Shown one piece after another: positions 36,380 to 44,342 of a DNA stretch of 64,000 nt. How positions within the stretch are numbered: the first letter of the stretch is position 1; the number at the start of each line of letters is the position of its first letter. Source of the DNA: GW2011-AR18 sp038046085 (GTDB lineage Archaea; Nanobdellota; Nanobdellia; SCGC-AAA011-G17; GW2011-AR18); the NCBI GenBank assembly GCA_038046085.1, contig JBBSWW010000004.1, positions 1 through 64,000 on the forward strand, written 5' to 3'. The notes under the pieces were generated by a model. That model searched no databases, had not been told where the DNA came from, and was given only the letters and a program-made list of their open reading frames with translations. The translations under genes and the position numbers were made by a program.

Positions 36380-36883
36380 TTGAAGAGAGCTAAGATTGTA
36401 GGATTTGTTTCAATAAAAGGTGGTGTTGGAAAAACAACAACAGTTTCTAATCTAGGATTAATACTTGCTAAAACTTTCAAGAAAAAAATCTTAATAGTAG
36501 ATGCAAANNNNNNNNNNNNNNNNNNNNNNNNNNNNNNNNNNNNNNNNNNNNNNNNNNNNNNNNNNNNNNNNNNNNNNNNNNNNNNNNNNNNNNNNNNNNN
36601 NNNNNNNTTAGGATTAGAATACATACAGGATCTAACAAAAGTTCCTGTAGTCAGTGTATTAAAAGAGGATGAGAAAATATTAGAGGCATTATCCAAGAGT
36701 AAACCACTATCAGCACTAAACAATAGCAGAGATAGTGTTGTAGAGTATAAGAAATTAGCTGCTGCTTTAATAGGTGAGAGATACCAAGATAAAAGAATAA
36801 AATCAAGAGTAAAAGGATTATTTACTAAGAAAGTAACACAAGATGAAGTAAACAGAGCTATTGTAATGGTAAGCCATTATTAG
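36380..36883 (+). CDS. minD: MinD/ParA-type ATPase, interrupted by assembly gap
   Basis: N-terminal MKRAKIVGFVSIKGGVGKTT carries the deviant Walker A (Lys13-Gly-Gly-Val-Gly-Lys-Thr-Thr20) and KILIVDA, and the part after the gap (LGLEYIQDLTKVPVVSVLKED) matches the end of MinD. Only about 133 residues are visible while family members have about 260, so the true gap is longer than the 100 N shown and frame across it is not proven. TTG start at 36380 with GAGGTTGATGA. Peripheral membrane ATPase for positioning of cell structures. Confidence 0.82.
   Translation: MKRAKIVGFVSIKGGVGKTTTVSNLGLILAKTFKKKILIVDAXXXXXXXXXXXXXXXXXXXXXXXXXXXXXXXXXXLGLEYIQDLTKVPVVSVLKEDEKILEALSKSKPLSALNNSRDSVVEYKKLAAALIGERYQDKRIKSRVKGLFTKKVTQDEVNRAIVMVSHY
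36508..36607. other. Assembly gap (100 N) inside minD
   Basis: Exactly 100 N, a placeholder. Comparison with typical MinD length implies that more than 300 bases are missing. Confidence 0.95.
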
Positions 36884-36917
36884 TTAGTTTTATAAATTTA
36901 TTTTCTTTTATGATCTT

Positions 36918-37298
36918 ATGACAGACTTAAGATTAGTTGATACTGATAAAGTTAGCGAACCTTTAACATTAGAGCAAGCTGAAAAGAGATATGTTGAAGC
37001 AGAAAGAAGATTTTCAACTATAAGAGAATATTATGATAAGGATATTGTAGGAAGATTCAGAATAAATATGAAAGAACCTGATAAAGAAGTTTTGATGGAA
37101 GTTGTTAGAGAATTATTGCATTTACCATTAGAAAGATGTGTACAAGATGAAATAAATCCTTTAGATCCTCATGCAGATATAAGTCACTCTCTTTTCTACA
37201 AAATACCTATATTACAAGAAAGAGTTTTATTATATTTGACTAAATTTAGAGATACTGGTGTAGAATTATTAGGATATAGAGATATTTCAGATTTTTAA
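36918..37298 (+). CDS. Hypothetical protein (126 aa)
   Basis: 126 residues, acidic and helical (LTLEQAEKRYVEAERRFSTI and KEVLMEVVRELLHLPLERC). No known domain. It starts 34 bases after minD on the same strand and converges on rps6e, 17 bases apart at the stops. Confidence 0.55.
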   Translation: MTDLRLVDTDKVSEPLTLEQAEKRYVEAERRFSTIREYYDKDIVGRFRINMKEPDKEVLMEVVRELLHLPLERCVQDEINPLDPHADISHSLFYKIPILQERVLLYLTKFRDTGVELLGYRDISDF

Positions 37299-37315
37299 AA
37301 TTATTTTTTATAAAA

Positions 37316-37708
37316 TTAAGCAGCTTTAGCTTCTTCTTTCTTAGGCATAGCTTCTTCCAAAGACTTAGAACCATATTTAGTTACTTTCATATTCAATTGA
37401 ACTATATCAACATTGATTAAATTACCAACAACAGTCTTACGTTTTCTCATACCCTTGTAAGGAATATGAACACAAGGACCTTTAGATAATAAAGCAGATT
37501 TCTTACCGAAACCAGGCATATCAGGTCTAACTGGGCAACCAGATTTATCAGAACCACCTGTTATCTTTAATTCGTAACCATCTAATTCTAATTCTGAACC
37601 GTTAACCTGTTCTCCTACTTTTCTATTATTGAAAATATTGTCAGGTAATACTTTTTGATAGGACTTTCCTGTCTTAGGATCATTAACAACAACTTTAAGT
37701 TCTGCCAT
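37316..37708 (-). CDS. rps6e: Ribosomal protein S6e
   Basis: 130 residues. AELKVVVNDPKTGKSYQK, the FNNRKVGEQVNGSELELDGY core and GGSDKSGCPVRPDMPG loop are diagnostic of eS6. It has a Lys/Glu/Ala-rich C-terminal tail. S6e is near infB in many archaea; here a Nudix gene sits between them. Confidence 0.95.
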   Translation of the reverse strand: MAELKVVVNDPKTGKSYQKVLPDNIFNNRKVGEQVNGSELELDGYELKITGGSDKSGCPVRPDMPGFGKKSALLSKGPCVHIPYKGMRKRKTVVGNLINVDIVQLNMKVTKYGSKSLEEAMPKKEEAKAA

Positions 37709-37770
37709 AAAAAGTGAAAAGTTGAAGGGTTTATAAAGATTACTTTTGATATAAAATAGGCTAAAATTGC

Positions 37771-38274
37771 TTAATCCTGAGATTTAATATAAATTTTAAG
37801 AGGACCTAGAAATGGTGTAAATATACTTTTAGGATTATTTTCTAGTATATCTTCAAGTTCTGGAATAGATATCCATCTATGATTCTTTGCAGATTCTGTA
37901 TCCTTAGTTTTTCCAGTAGCTTCACATCTAAAAATAAAAGTAAAATAAGGACCTTCTAAAAACTGTGAAACACAGAATGGATAAAAAACTTCAGAGACAT
38001 CACCATTATTGAAATAAGTATTTGATTTATTGCATAATACTCTTGTTAATTCAAGATTGCATTCTTCTTTAATCTCTCTTCTAAGAGCTGAAAAAATATC
38101 TTCACCTAATTCAACTTTACCACCAGGGATTTCTAAAGTGCCATGATATTTTATGTTAATTTTATTATTCTCTTTTATATCAATCCTTTCCTGAACTAGA
38201 ATCTTTTTTTCTGTAGAGGAGTTATCTTCAATAATAGCTCCAACAACGCTTATAGGGAAACCATATTCTTGCAT
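37771..38274 (-). CDS. Nudix hydrolase
   Basis: 167 residues; Nudix box GGKVELGEDIFSALRREIKE continuing ECN. N-terminal GFPISVVGAIIEDN and a long variable region suggest a MutT-like or ADP-ribose-type substrate, which cannot be decided. It lies between rps6e and infB and reads the same way. Confidence 0.82.
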   Translation of the reverse strand: MQEYGFPISVVGAIIEDNSSTEKKILVQERIDIKENNKINIKYHGTLEIPGGKVELGEDIFSALRREIKEECNLELTRVLCNKSNTYFNNGDVSEVFYPFCVSQFLEGPYFTFIFRCEATGKTKDTESAKNHRWISIPELEDILENNPKSIFTPFLGPLKIYIKSQD

Positions 38275-38366
38275 ATCTTTAACTTAATTCTTATATTATA
38301 TAAAACGTAGATGGGAGATAGCGGAACAAATTATAAAATTAATAACAAATATTTAGAATAAGTTAA

Positions 38367-40076
38367 CTAAATGCCCCAAGATGGTAAAGTTTTTCTTTTA
38401 ATTTCAGCAATCTCTTTCAAAGCTTCTTTCTCATCTGCTTTAAGTGTATCTTTTAATTTTTTATAAATCTTGAACTGTTCTTCATTAATATCTGAATATA
38501 GAATATCTCCTTCCTTAACCTGTCTTCCTACTGTAACTCCAGCAAGAGCTAGAGCAATAGATTGTCCTTTAACAGCTTCTTCAATAGATTTTCCTTCATG
38601 CTGAATACTTTTAGCATCAGTGATATAAGTTTCACGCATCAAAGGAGTTCCAGATTTTAAAGTTCCTAATAAAATATCAACACCAACAACTGCAGGATTA
38701 GATTGCCTGAAAACATAACCTTCTAAAATCTTAATCTTACAGGGTCTTACTAGATTTTTTAATTGCTTAGATTCCATCTCAGATTTTTTATTATTATACC
38801 ATTCTTCAAATTTATCAACAACAGAATAAATCACATTATTTGTTATAACTACAACAGATTCTGAATGTAAAGACTTAACACTGAAACCAACAACAGCTTT
38901 GTATAAAGGATTAATATTAGCATCTGCTTCTGCAATATCCTTTTTAGAGATATCACCAATAGATGCTCCTTTGATCTTAACTTTCTTATCTTTCATCAAG
39001 TTGATCAATGCTTCCAAAGAACCTAATGAATCTGCTTTCAAAATTATCCCTTCTTCATCAATATCAAAAGTAGTCTCTTCAATCTGTTCATTAATATCAA
39101 TCTTTATCTTTTCAAGATCTTTATTAGCAACTTTGACTGGCATTCCAGGAATTATATTAGTAGAATCCTGAGGAGAAATTTTAACTCCAATAGCAGCTTG
39201 AGCTTCTTTCAAAGGCTTAAGCTGATTTTTTTCAACAATAAACATAGCTTTCACTTTAGTAACAAGAGGACCATTCAAAGTACCTATAACAATCTTATCA
39301 TTAACTTTTATTTTACCTGAATAGATTATAGTGTCCATGCAAGTTCCTAAACCTTTTTCTTCAGAAACTTCTAAGATAGTACCTTCACCAGGAGCTTCAT
39401 CATTATATTCTAACTGAGATTCTAAAAATCTTTGAGCCAAACCAGTAACCATCATCAATAATTCCGGAATACCCTCAGAAGATCTTGCTGATATAGGTGT
39501 GATAGCAATAGTCTTAGTGAAATCATCAATACGATCATAACGATCAGCAGCTAACTTGAAACTATCATACAATTTAGAGATAATAGAATAAAATTTTTCA
39601 TCAAACAATCTTTTAACAGAATCATTCTGTTTCTCGAAATTTTTCTTGAAAGAAATATTAGGATTTGAAGCCCATCCATTAATTAAATCAATTTTATTTA
39701 AAGCAATAATAAAAGGAGTCTTGTTATTTTTAAGGATCTCAATAGATTCAACAGTCTGAGGTTTAACTCCTTCATTTATATCAATAACCAAAACTGCAAT
39801 ATCTGCTAATGCCCCGCCACGTTTTCTTAAATTATTAAAAGCCGCATGACCTGGTGAATCAATGAATAACAAACCAGGAACTTTAACTCTTTTAATATCA
39901 AGTAAATCATTGCAAATATCTTTAATAGCTTCTATTGAAATTGAATAAGCTTTTATTGATTGAGTAATTCTACCCGGCTCTGATTTTACTATAGAACTTT
40001 TTTTAATACAATCTATCAGTGAACTTTTACCATGATCCACATGACCCATAATTGTAACGATAATTTGTCTTAACAT
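38367..40076 (-). CDS. infB: Translation initiation factor IF-2 (aIF5B)
   Basis: 569 residues, standard archaeal length. GTPase motifs: GHVDHGKS at 11-18, DSPGH at 73-77, NKID at 127-130. The G2 region reads PGRITQSIKAY. Beta-barrel domain II (EGTILEVSEEKGLGTCMDTI), domain III and domain IV follow. It promotes ribosomal subunit joining. No intein is present, although archaeal infB is a known intein host. Its ATG overlaps the stop of the upstream LAGLIDADG-like gene by 7 bases, implying coupled translation. Confidence 0.95.
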   Translation of the reverse strand: MLRQIIVTIMGHVDHGKSSLIDCIKKSSIVKSEPGRITQSIKAYSISIEAIKDICNDLLDIKRVKVPGLLFIDSPGHAAFNNLRKRGGALADIAVLVIDINEGVKPQTVESIEILKNNKTPFIIALNKIDLINGWASNPNISFKKNFEKQNDSVKRLFDEKFYSIISKLYDSFKLAADRYDRIDDFTKTIAITPISARSSEGIPELLMMVTGLAQRFLESQLEYNDEAPGEGTILEVSEEKGLGTCMDTIIYSGKIKVNDKIVIGTLNGPLVTKVKAMFIVEKNQLKPLKEAQAAIGVKISPQDSTNIIPGMPVKVANKDLEKIKIDINEQIEETTFDIDEEGIILKADSLGSLEALINLMKDKKVKIKGASIGDISKKDIAEADANINPLYKAVVGFSVKSLHSESVVVITNNVIYSVVDKFEEWYNNKKSEMESKQLKNLVRPCKIKILEGYVFRQSNPAVVGVDILLGTLKSGTPLMRETYITDAKSIQHEGKSIEEAVKGQSIALALAGVTVGRQVKEGDILYSDINEEQFKIYKKLKDTLKADEKEALKEIAEIKRKTLPSWGI

Positions 40077-41251
40077 TTTTTTATTCCCAATAATTCTCTT
40101 TTATCTTCTTCATTCAAAAATTTATTTGATTTTATTTTTTTATTTGTCCTTAGATATTGAGGAATAAATTCATAAAATTTTATAAAGGTATCCCTAACGC
40201 TCTCTCTTGTTTGGCCCCCTCTATTATTCATTAATAGGTCAAATTGTTTTTTATGCTTATTTAGTTCAAAACCTATTTCATTATTATATAATTCTAAATC
40301 CTTCAAACGATAAATGTATATACTATGTGTTGCTGTTTGTTCAAATTCTTTATTTATATATAACTTTGAAAAATGTGAACTTGTATTAATATCAAATTTT
40401 GATAATATCTTTACTTCATCTTCTATTAATCTTATATTATCTTTCTTTAATTTATCTAAATTTTCTCTTGATAATTCATATTTATAATATGTTTTTTCTG
40501 TTTTAGGGTTTAAAATTTTTATATCAACTCTCTTTACTCTATTTATTTGGATTTTTGGGGATATAAAAAATTCGTTTTTGTTAAATCCAATACTTGGATA
40601 AAGAGAGGCTTCTTCGCTTAAATTCCCTTTCCACCATATTTTTTGAAAATTTTCATTGTTTAATATATAATCAGGAATTTTTATTTCATTTTGGCTTTTA
40701 TTCCCTTTAACTAGCTTTATAAAATGTTTTGCAATGAAAGCCGGGAAATAGAGACAATTTGTTTCACTTCTTTTATCCATTCTCTCTTTTGGAACAAAAA
40801 ATTCTCCAATTACTTTTTTTGATGCTGTTTTTAATATCTCTATTATTTCTCTGTCTTTATTATGATATTCTACTATCCTATTCCTTACTCTTCCTTCATT
40901 TATTACTCCTACATCTAATCTTACTCCTTCTTTTGTATCAAAATTTATAGGAATGTTTGGTTCTCTTATATTATCTATCTCTTCAATATTTTTTATAATA
41001 AAATCACTATCTATATCACAGAAATTACTAATTCTTTCTAATACATGTACTTTTAAATTTTTATTTTGACTTAAATTTTTCCATGTACGCAATTCAATAT
41101 TCATTTTCCTTGCTATATTTGTAGGAGACTTTTCATTGCACTTTATTTCTGCTATTCTAATAATCTCCTCTATAGCTTCTTCTCTTATTGATATACTAGA
41201 GAACGGACTATCCGTGTAGGTTAGAATTGAATAATTATCCTCTTTTATCAT
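40070..41251 (-). CDS. LAGLIDADG-derived protein upstream of infB
   Basis: 393 residues. A likely HTH is at about 40-62 (KSPTNIARKMNIELRTWKNL). Degenerate LAGLIDADG motifs occur at about 111-121 (RLDVGVINEGR) and 206-216 (WWKGNLSEEAS), each with Glu at the acidic position; IKIPDYILNN before the second is typical homing-endonuclease sequence. The C-terminal half is new. Stop and infB start overlap (ATGTTAA). It breaks the conserved ndk-infB pairing. It may be an inactive endonuclease, or a DNA-binding regulator of infB as WhiA is in bacteria. Confidence 0.7.
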   Translation of the reverse strand: MIKEDNYSILTYTDSPFSSISIREEAIEEIIRIAEIKCNEKSPTNIARKMNIELRTWKNLSQNKNLKVHVLERISNFCDIDSDFIIKNIEEIDNIREPNIPINFDTKEGVRLDVGVINEGRVRNRIVEYHNKDREIIEILKTASKKVIGEFFVPKERMDKRSETNCLYFPAFIAKHFIKLVKGNKSQNEIKIPDYILNNENFQKIWWKGNLSEEASLYPSIGFNKNEFFISPKIQINRVKRVDIKILNPKTEKTYYKYELSRENLDKLKKDNIRLIEDEVKILSKFDINTSSHFSKLYINKEFEQTATHSIYIYRLKDLELYNNEIGFELNKHKKQFDLLMNNRGGQTRESVRDTFIKFYEFIPQYLRTNKKIKSNKFLNEEDKRELLGIKKC

Positions 41252-41372
41252 TTTCTTAGAAGTATATTTTACATTAAAAAAGTTTGCATTTGTGTATAGA
41301 AAATATATATTAAAATATTTAAGTAATAATAACCATTATAAAGTAAATAATCAGTGTTGATACTATAGTAGT

Positions 41373-41382
41373 GAATATATTC
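41373..41382. promoter_or_regulatory. Palindrome GAATATATTC upstream of small-ORF promoter
   Basis: A perfect 10-bp palindrome about 22 bases upstream of a TATA-like CTTATAAAT (41404-41412) that precedes the 43-residue ORF. Its surroundings (ACTAT at 41362 and ATAGT at 41388) extend the inverted repeat imperfectly. Position fits an operator. AT-rich palindromes are common by chance here. Confidence 0.3.
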
Positions 41383-41459
41383 TTCATATAGTCTATTTGG
41401 GCTACTTATAAATAAGAAACTTGACTACTAATAATTATACTATATTGGGGGTGGAAGAA

Positions 41460-41591
41460 ATGGAAAGCGGTTTTTTGAGTAAAAGAATGGGAAGAAAAGA
41501 AAATAGATGGTGGGAACAAGAATTTGAAGATGACTCACTAAATGCAGAAGAATATGGAGTGCTGGATGGATATTACGGCGGAGATGATTAA
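41460..41591 (+). CDS. Small acidic protein (43 aa)
   Basis: 43 residues, strongly acidic at the C-terminus (EFEDDSLNAEEYGVLDGYY), with RWWEQ in the middle. GGGGGTGG lies just before the ATG as a ribosome binding site. It faces away from the LAGLIDADG-like gene in the ndk-infB interval. Family unknown. Confidence 0.5.
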   Translation: MESGFLSKRMGRKENRWWEQEFEDDSLNAEEYGVLDGYYGGDD

Positions 41592-41679
41592 AGAATAGAT
41601 TAACGGAGTTGATAGAAGGCCTTGTTAACTCTCTTTAATTTATATCAAACAAAAAAAGAAAACGAGGTGAAAGAAAAAA

Positions 41680-41823
41680 ATGAGAGATGAAATAAAAAGG
41701 GTGTTGAACTTCTTAAGAAAAGAGAATACAGAAAGTTATCATAACACTTATTCAGACAATTATGCAATGAAAATAAGCGTAGAGAACGGATGCAGGATAA
41801 TAAGAGTAGAAAAATTCAATTAA
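41680..41823 (+). CDS. Small basic protein (47 aa)
   Basis: 47 residues (MRDEIKRVLNFLRKENTESY, ending IRVEKFN) with a clear Shine-Dalgarno site GAGGTGA (41664-41670). Its stop shares TTAA with the convergent ndk gene. It follows the acidic 43-residue ORF by 88 bases, so the two may be one transcript. No family recognised. Confidence 0.5.
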   Translation: MRDEIKRVLNFLRKENTESYHNTYSDNYAMKISVENGCRIIRVEKFN

Positions 41824-42311
41824 ATAACATGAGAATCATGAACAGTCTTGTATGAATGCAGTTCCTTATCAGAGAACCACAAAGCCACCTCAGATTTAGC
41901 TTCTTCCCTATTACCTGAAGCATGAACAAGATTTGGAATTGCACGATCATTATCATCTGCATGAGTGTAAGACATATGAGCAAAATCCCCTCTAATAGTT
42001 CCAGGAGGAGCAGTCTTAGGCTCAGTAGAACCAACAATCTTCCTAACAACCTCAACAGAGTCAATACCCTCAATACATATAGCAAGAACAGGACCTTCAG
42101 TTATCAAAACCAATAACCTGTCACGAACAGCCTGACCTCTCCTTATTGTTATATCTTCAGTATAGTGTTTCAAAGCTTTTTCCTTATCAGCCCAGACCAT
42201 CTTCATACCAACAATCTTAAGGCCAGCATTCTCAAACCTAGTTATAATATTACCCATAAGACAACGCTTAACAGCATCAGGCTTCAATAAAACTAAACTC
42301 CTTTCAATCAT
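41820..42311 (-). CDS. ndk: Nucleoside diphosphate kinase
   Basis: 163 residues from the second ATG (MIERSLVLLKPDAVKR); a start two codons upstream is possible. NxxH active site: NLVHASGNREEAKSEV. APPGTIRGDF is the substrate loop. An extra segment (AHMSYTHADDNDRAIPN) sits before the active-site His, an archaeal variant. It balances NTP/dNTP pools. Downstream of L7Ae, S28e and L24e as in many archaea. Confidence 0.93.
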   Translation of the reverse strand: MIERSLVLLKPDAVKRCLMGNIITRFENAGLKIVGMKMVWADKEKALKHYTEDITIRRGQAVRDRLLVLITEGPVLAICIEGIDSVEVVRKIVGSTEPKTAPPGTIRGDFAHMSYTHADDNDRAIPNLVHASGNREEAKSEVALWFSDKELHSYKTVHDSHVI

Positions 42312-42437
42312 AAACAAATGAGAAATTAAACTATTTATAAATTTAATGAAAATAATTATAGAATAATATAGTAAATAGAAGATTAGCTGAAAATTAATTA
42401 CAAAAGCTTAAATATAAACTAATTGAAATAAACTAAA

Positions 42438-42668
42438 ATGGAAAATTGGGAAAAATTCTATAAGGAAATGGATAATTCTCTTGAAGATGGAGATGCTAAA
42501 GATCTAATATTAAAAATAATCAGAGAGTCAAAAATAAAAAATTTCAAAGAGTTAAAATTCTTTTTAGGTTTAAAGAAAAGCCTTGGAGAGGTAAGTCCTA
42601 AAGTAGTTGATGAAGCATTACAATATGTTAAATTATTAAGAGTAATATCAGAAAAAAAGAATAATTAA
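42438..42668 (+). CDS. Hypothetical helical protein (76 aa)
   Basis: 76 residues, helical and charged (DLILKIIRESKIKNFKELKF). It is antisense-oriented inside the conserved ribosomal cluster between ndk and rpl24e and shares TTAA with the rpl24e stop. No family recognised. Confidence 0.5.
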   Translation: MENWEKFYKEMDNSLEDGDAKDLILKIIRESKIKNFKELKFFLGLKKSLGEVSPKVVDEALQYVKLLRVISEKKNN

Positions 42669-42850
42669 ATCTTACCTTTAGCTTTTCTACTATCTTCAGT
42701 CCATTTAACTTTTCTAGGATTCCTGCCTAACTGTAAATGGTTCTTTTCGCATTTAGAAGAGCAGTAGTAGAATATATTGGAATCATTCCTGACGTACATC
42801 TTACCAGTACCTTTTTCCATAATGTGACCGCAAAAACTGCATTTAACCAT
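42665..42850 (-). CDS. rpl24e: Ribosomal protein L24e
   Basis: 61 residues with zinc ligands Cys4, Cys7, Cys30 and Cys34 and the family segment NPRKVKWTEDSRKAKGK. Two bases separate it from rps28e. Binds 23S rRNA near the subunit interface. Confidence 0.95.
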   Translation of the reverse strand: MVKCSFCGHIMEKGTGKMYVRNDSNIFYYCSSKCEKNHLQLGRNPRKVKWTEDSRKAKGKI

Positions 42851-42852
42851 AT

Positions 42853-43182
42853 TTACTTCCTACCCTGAGTAAGCTTACGAGCTTCAATCTCAGTCTCTCT
42901 AAGCATTAAAATGTCTCCAATCCTAATAGGACCTTTGACATTACGTCTTAAAATACGTTTAATATCACGACCTTCAAGAACTCTACAACGAACTTGGATA
43001 GCTTCTCCTCTCATACCAGTTCTTCCGATAACTTCTTCAACTTGAGCAGGAACAGCTTCAGTAAACAAAACTCCTTTAGCTTGAGTCTGTTGTTGTTTTT
43101 GAGCTTCAGGCTGTTTCTGTCCTTCTTGTTGAGGAACTTTCTCTTTCTTACCCTTATCAGAATGTTGTTCTTTTTCAGCCAT
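42853..43182 (-). CDS. rps28e: Ribosomal protein S28e with Q-rich N-terminal extension
   Basis: 109 residues. The S28e core is at the C-terminus (EEVIGRTGMRGEAIQVRCRV, then LEGRDIKRILRRNVKGPIRI). The first 35-40 residues are an added Lys/Gln/Glu-rich tail (QQEGQKQPEAQKQQQTQ) not normal for the about 70-residue family. Directly downstream of rpl7ae. Confidence 0.9.
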   Translation of the reverse strand: MAEKEQHSDKGKKEKVPQQEGQKQPEAQKQQQTQAKGVLFTEAVPAQVEEVIGRTGMRGEAIQVRCRVLEGRDIKRILRRNVKGPIRIGDILMLRETEIEARKLTQGRK

Positions 43183-43183
43183 T

Positions 43184-43534
43184 TTACTTCTTTAATTTAG
43201 CAGTAATTTCCTTAATCAATTGTTTAGAATCTCCTTCCTGAACAATAGCAACTGCAGATGTAGGTATATTCAAACCAATATTAGATGCAAGCTCTTCCTT
43301 AGTAGGAACAGGCACTAAAATTATGTCCTTTTCATCGCATAAAGCAGGCAAGTGCATAACAATCTCTTTAGGATTAACATCTTTAGCTACAAGAACAAGT
43401 TTTGCAACTCCTCTCTCAATAGCCTTAGTAACTTCATTAACTCCCTTCTTAATCTTTCCAGTCTTAGAAGCTACAGCAGCAGCCTCATAAGCCTTTGAAA
43501 CAACTTCCTTTGGAATATCAGCATTCAAGTCCAT
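43184..43534 (-). CDS. rpl7ae: Ribosomal protein L7Ae
   Basis: 116 residues. The ATG at 43534 is chosen because GTGGAGGTTAAT immediately before it is a good Shine-Dalgarno match; an ATG 21 bases upstream is a weaker choice. IKKGVNEVTKAIERGVAKLV is the K-turn-binding signature. In archaea L7Ae serves the ribosome, C/D and H/ACA RNPs, and RNase P, which links it to the rnp genes elsewhere in the window. Confidence 0.95.
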   Translation of the reverse strand: MDLNADIPKEVVSKAYEAAAVASKTGKIKKGVNEVTKAIERGVAKLVLVAKDVNPKEIVMHLPALCDEKDIILVPVPTKEELASNIGLNIPTSAVAIVQEGDSKQLIKEITAKLKK

Positions 43535-43659
43535 ATTAACCTCCACGTTAATCATCGGTTTAATAGAGAGGTGAAATATAGACTATTTATATAGTTTTCT
43601 ACGAGAAATGATAGTTAACTTTCATAAGATTTAAAAATTAAGCAAACAAAAAGAATATT

Positions 43660-44112
43660 ATGAAAACTTGGAAGATAGTTGTTTTGGTAGTATTGTCTAT
43701 ACCTATAATCCTTATTTTATTATTTGGATTAATGATAACATTTTTTTACCATCTTAATACAGAAAAGTTTACAATAATAAATAATAGCACTGAAAATATC
43801 TTAGTTACTGGCTATGGTATATGGGAAGGTAATTATACTACACAAGTTATTACCCATGAGAGTGATATTCTACCATTTGGAAATGTCAATGATATTGATG
43901 TACCAATCATAAATGGAGAGAAAAAAATATTTAGAATAAATAGGGATGATTCTGAATTAAAATATTTACTAATAAAAAACGAAAATGGAAAAACATGTAA
44001 AATGAAAACTGTAGAATATACAACAAGAAAAAATAATCATGCGGAGTGTTGTGCAGGAGCTTACAAGAAATATCATACAATACCAGAATTAAAAGAATTA
44101 GAATGTTATTAA
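43660..44112 (+). CDS. Membrane-anchored hypothetical protein (150 aa)
   Basis: 150 residues: one N-terminal transmembrane helix (VVLVVLSIPIILILLFGLMI), then an extracytoplasmic beta-rich domain (ENILVTGYGIWEGNYTTQVI) and a C-terminal CC...C cluster. No family recognised. Confidence 0.6.
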   Translation: MKTWKIVVLVVLSIPIILILLFGLMITFFYHLNTEKFTIINNSTENILVTGYGIWEGNYTTQVITHESDILPFGNVNDIDVPIINGEKKIFRINRDDSELKYLLIKNENGKTCKMKTVEYTTRKNNHAECCAGAYKKYHTIPELKELECY

Positions 44113-44126
44113 AAAAATAAAAAGAA

Positions 44127-44285
44127 TTATTTCTTTCTCTTCATAGAATGTTCAAGAAGTTTCTCAGTCTTGATATCAAGAATTGCAATGTTCCTTTCAA
44201 GAGTATAAATCTTCCTTAAACTCCAGACAATACCTAGAACTGCTCCAAGAATAACATATAAAACTAAAGTATTAGTATCAGTCAT
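44127..44285 (-). CDS. Small membrane protein downstream of secDF (52 aa)
   Basis: 52 residues: a single transmembrane helix (LVLYVILGAVLGIVWSL) and a basic helical tail ending MKRKK. GAGGTGA precedes two tandem ATGs; the second gives better spacing. It follows secD on the same strand by 58 bases, so it could be a small accessory of the translocase, but nothing in the sequence shows this. Confidence 0.5.
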   Translation of the reverse strand: MTDTNTLVLYVILGAVLGIVWSLRKIYTLERNIAILDIKTEKLLEHSMKRKK

Positions 44286-44342
44286 CATTTCACCTCTTAT
44301 ATTCTTTTTAGTGTATTACTTGTATAAAAATGTTTTGAAAAA

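Noticed and set aside
38367..40076. Possible intein in infB
   Set aside because: Archaeal infB often hosts inteins, but the GTPase motifs are continuous and the length is normal; the nearby LAGLIDADG-like gene is separate.
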